Shown: piece after piece, positions 7,235 through 7,369 of the stretch
Position numbering within the stretch: position 1 is the stretch's first letter
Layout of the letters: every line of letters starts with the position of its first letter
Assembly: GCA_030599435.1 (NCBI GenBank)
Contig: JAUVNZ010000072.1
Coordinates: 1 to 7,369, forward strand
Origin: Gammaproteobacteria bacterium
Lineage (GTDB): Bacteria; Pseudomonadota; Gammaproteobacteria; SZUA-152
Direction: 5' to 3'
Length of the DNA: 7,369 nt
Made by a program: the position numbers and the translations under genes
Notes under the pieces: model-generated
What the model saw: the letters and a program-made list of their open reading frames with translations, nothing else
What the model was told of the DNA's origin: nothing
Databases searched by the model: none

Positions 7235-7369
7235 TTAGTTTCCACTCAAACGGGCTCCATGCATAATGATCGATTCAAAATCCTGAATTGAGGTGATGGT
7301 TTCCTGTGCATAACGAATGAACATGACACCGGTTTTTATACCTTCAAAGCGGGGTACCGTATTACCCAA
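7235..7369 (-). CDS. C-terminal end of an unrecognised gene, cut by window edge
   Basis: Forty-four codons run without a break from the right edge to a TAA at 7235-7237. The tail contains VPRFEGIKTGVMFIRYAQET and ends IIMHGARLSGN. I do not recognise the family from this fragment. It is treated as coding because the frame is open to the edge, its codon use resembles the next genes, and its stop lies only 30 bases before the decarboxylase start on the same strand, as expected inside an operon. The gap between them has a run of seven T's on the minus strand but no stem before it, so there is no evident terminator and read-through is likely. Its identity would help greatly in assigning the pathway. 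Confidence 0.7.
   Translation of the reverse strand: MGNTVPRFEGIKTGVMFIRYAQETITSIQDFESIIMHGARLSGN

Overview
The window looks like chromosomal DNA from a Gram-negative proteobacterium, most likely a gammaproteobacterium. The reasons are a predicted outer-membrane beta-barrel, Sec-type signal peptides, proteobacterial-style molybdoenzyme and PLP-enzyme sequences, and moderate GC. The exact taxon cannot be read from the sequence. All six genes lie on the minus strand, so transcription runs from the right edge (7369) to the left edge (1). No tRNA, rRNA, CRISPR array, integrase or complete insertion sequence is visible. No gene-free stretch exceeds 60 bases.

In transcription order the window holds: (1) 7369-7235, the last 44 codons of an unrecognised gene; (2) 7204-5765, a fold-type III PLP-dependent decarboxylase of the LysA/ornithine/arginine decarboxylase superfamily with an altered substrate-site motif; (3) 5743-3560, a 727-residue fusion of a urea-transporter-like membrane domain, an M23 (LytM) metallopeptidase domain and an unassigned C-terminal region; (4) about 3582-2581, an exported protein that looks like an outer-membrane beta-barrel; (5) 2576-1983, an exported TPR protein. 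Gaps of 30, 21, about 0-22 and 4 bases suggest one operon. (6) From 1924 to the left edge runs a molybdopterin/[4Fe-4S] oxidoreductase whose C-terminus lies outside the window. It follows a 58-base gap, is visibly richer in GC, and is probably a separate unit.

The interesting part is the five-gene block. A decarboxylase with a non-canonical active site, an inner-membrane channel-like domain fused to a peptidase-like domain, an outer-membrane barrel and a periplasmic TPR protein together suggest a system that makes or modifies a small amine or amino-acid product and moves it, or a related solute, across the envelope. That linkage is inferred from gene order and domain content and does not match any named pathway I recognise. 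The positive-inside pattern would put the M23 domain in the cytoplasm, which does not fit an ordinary peptidoglycan hydrolase.
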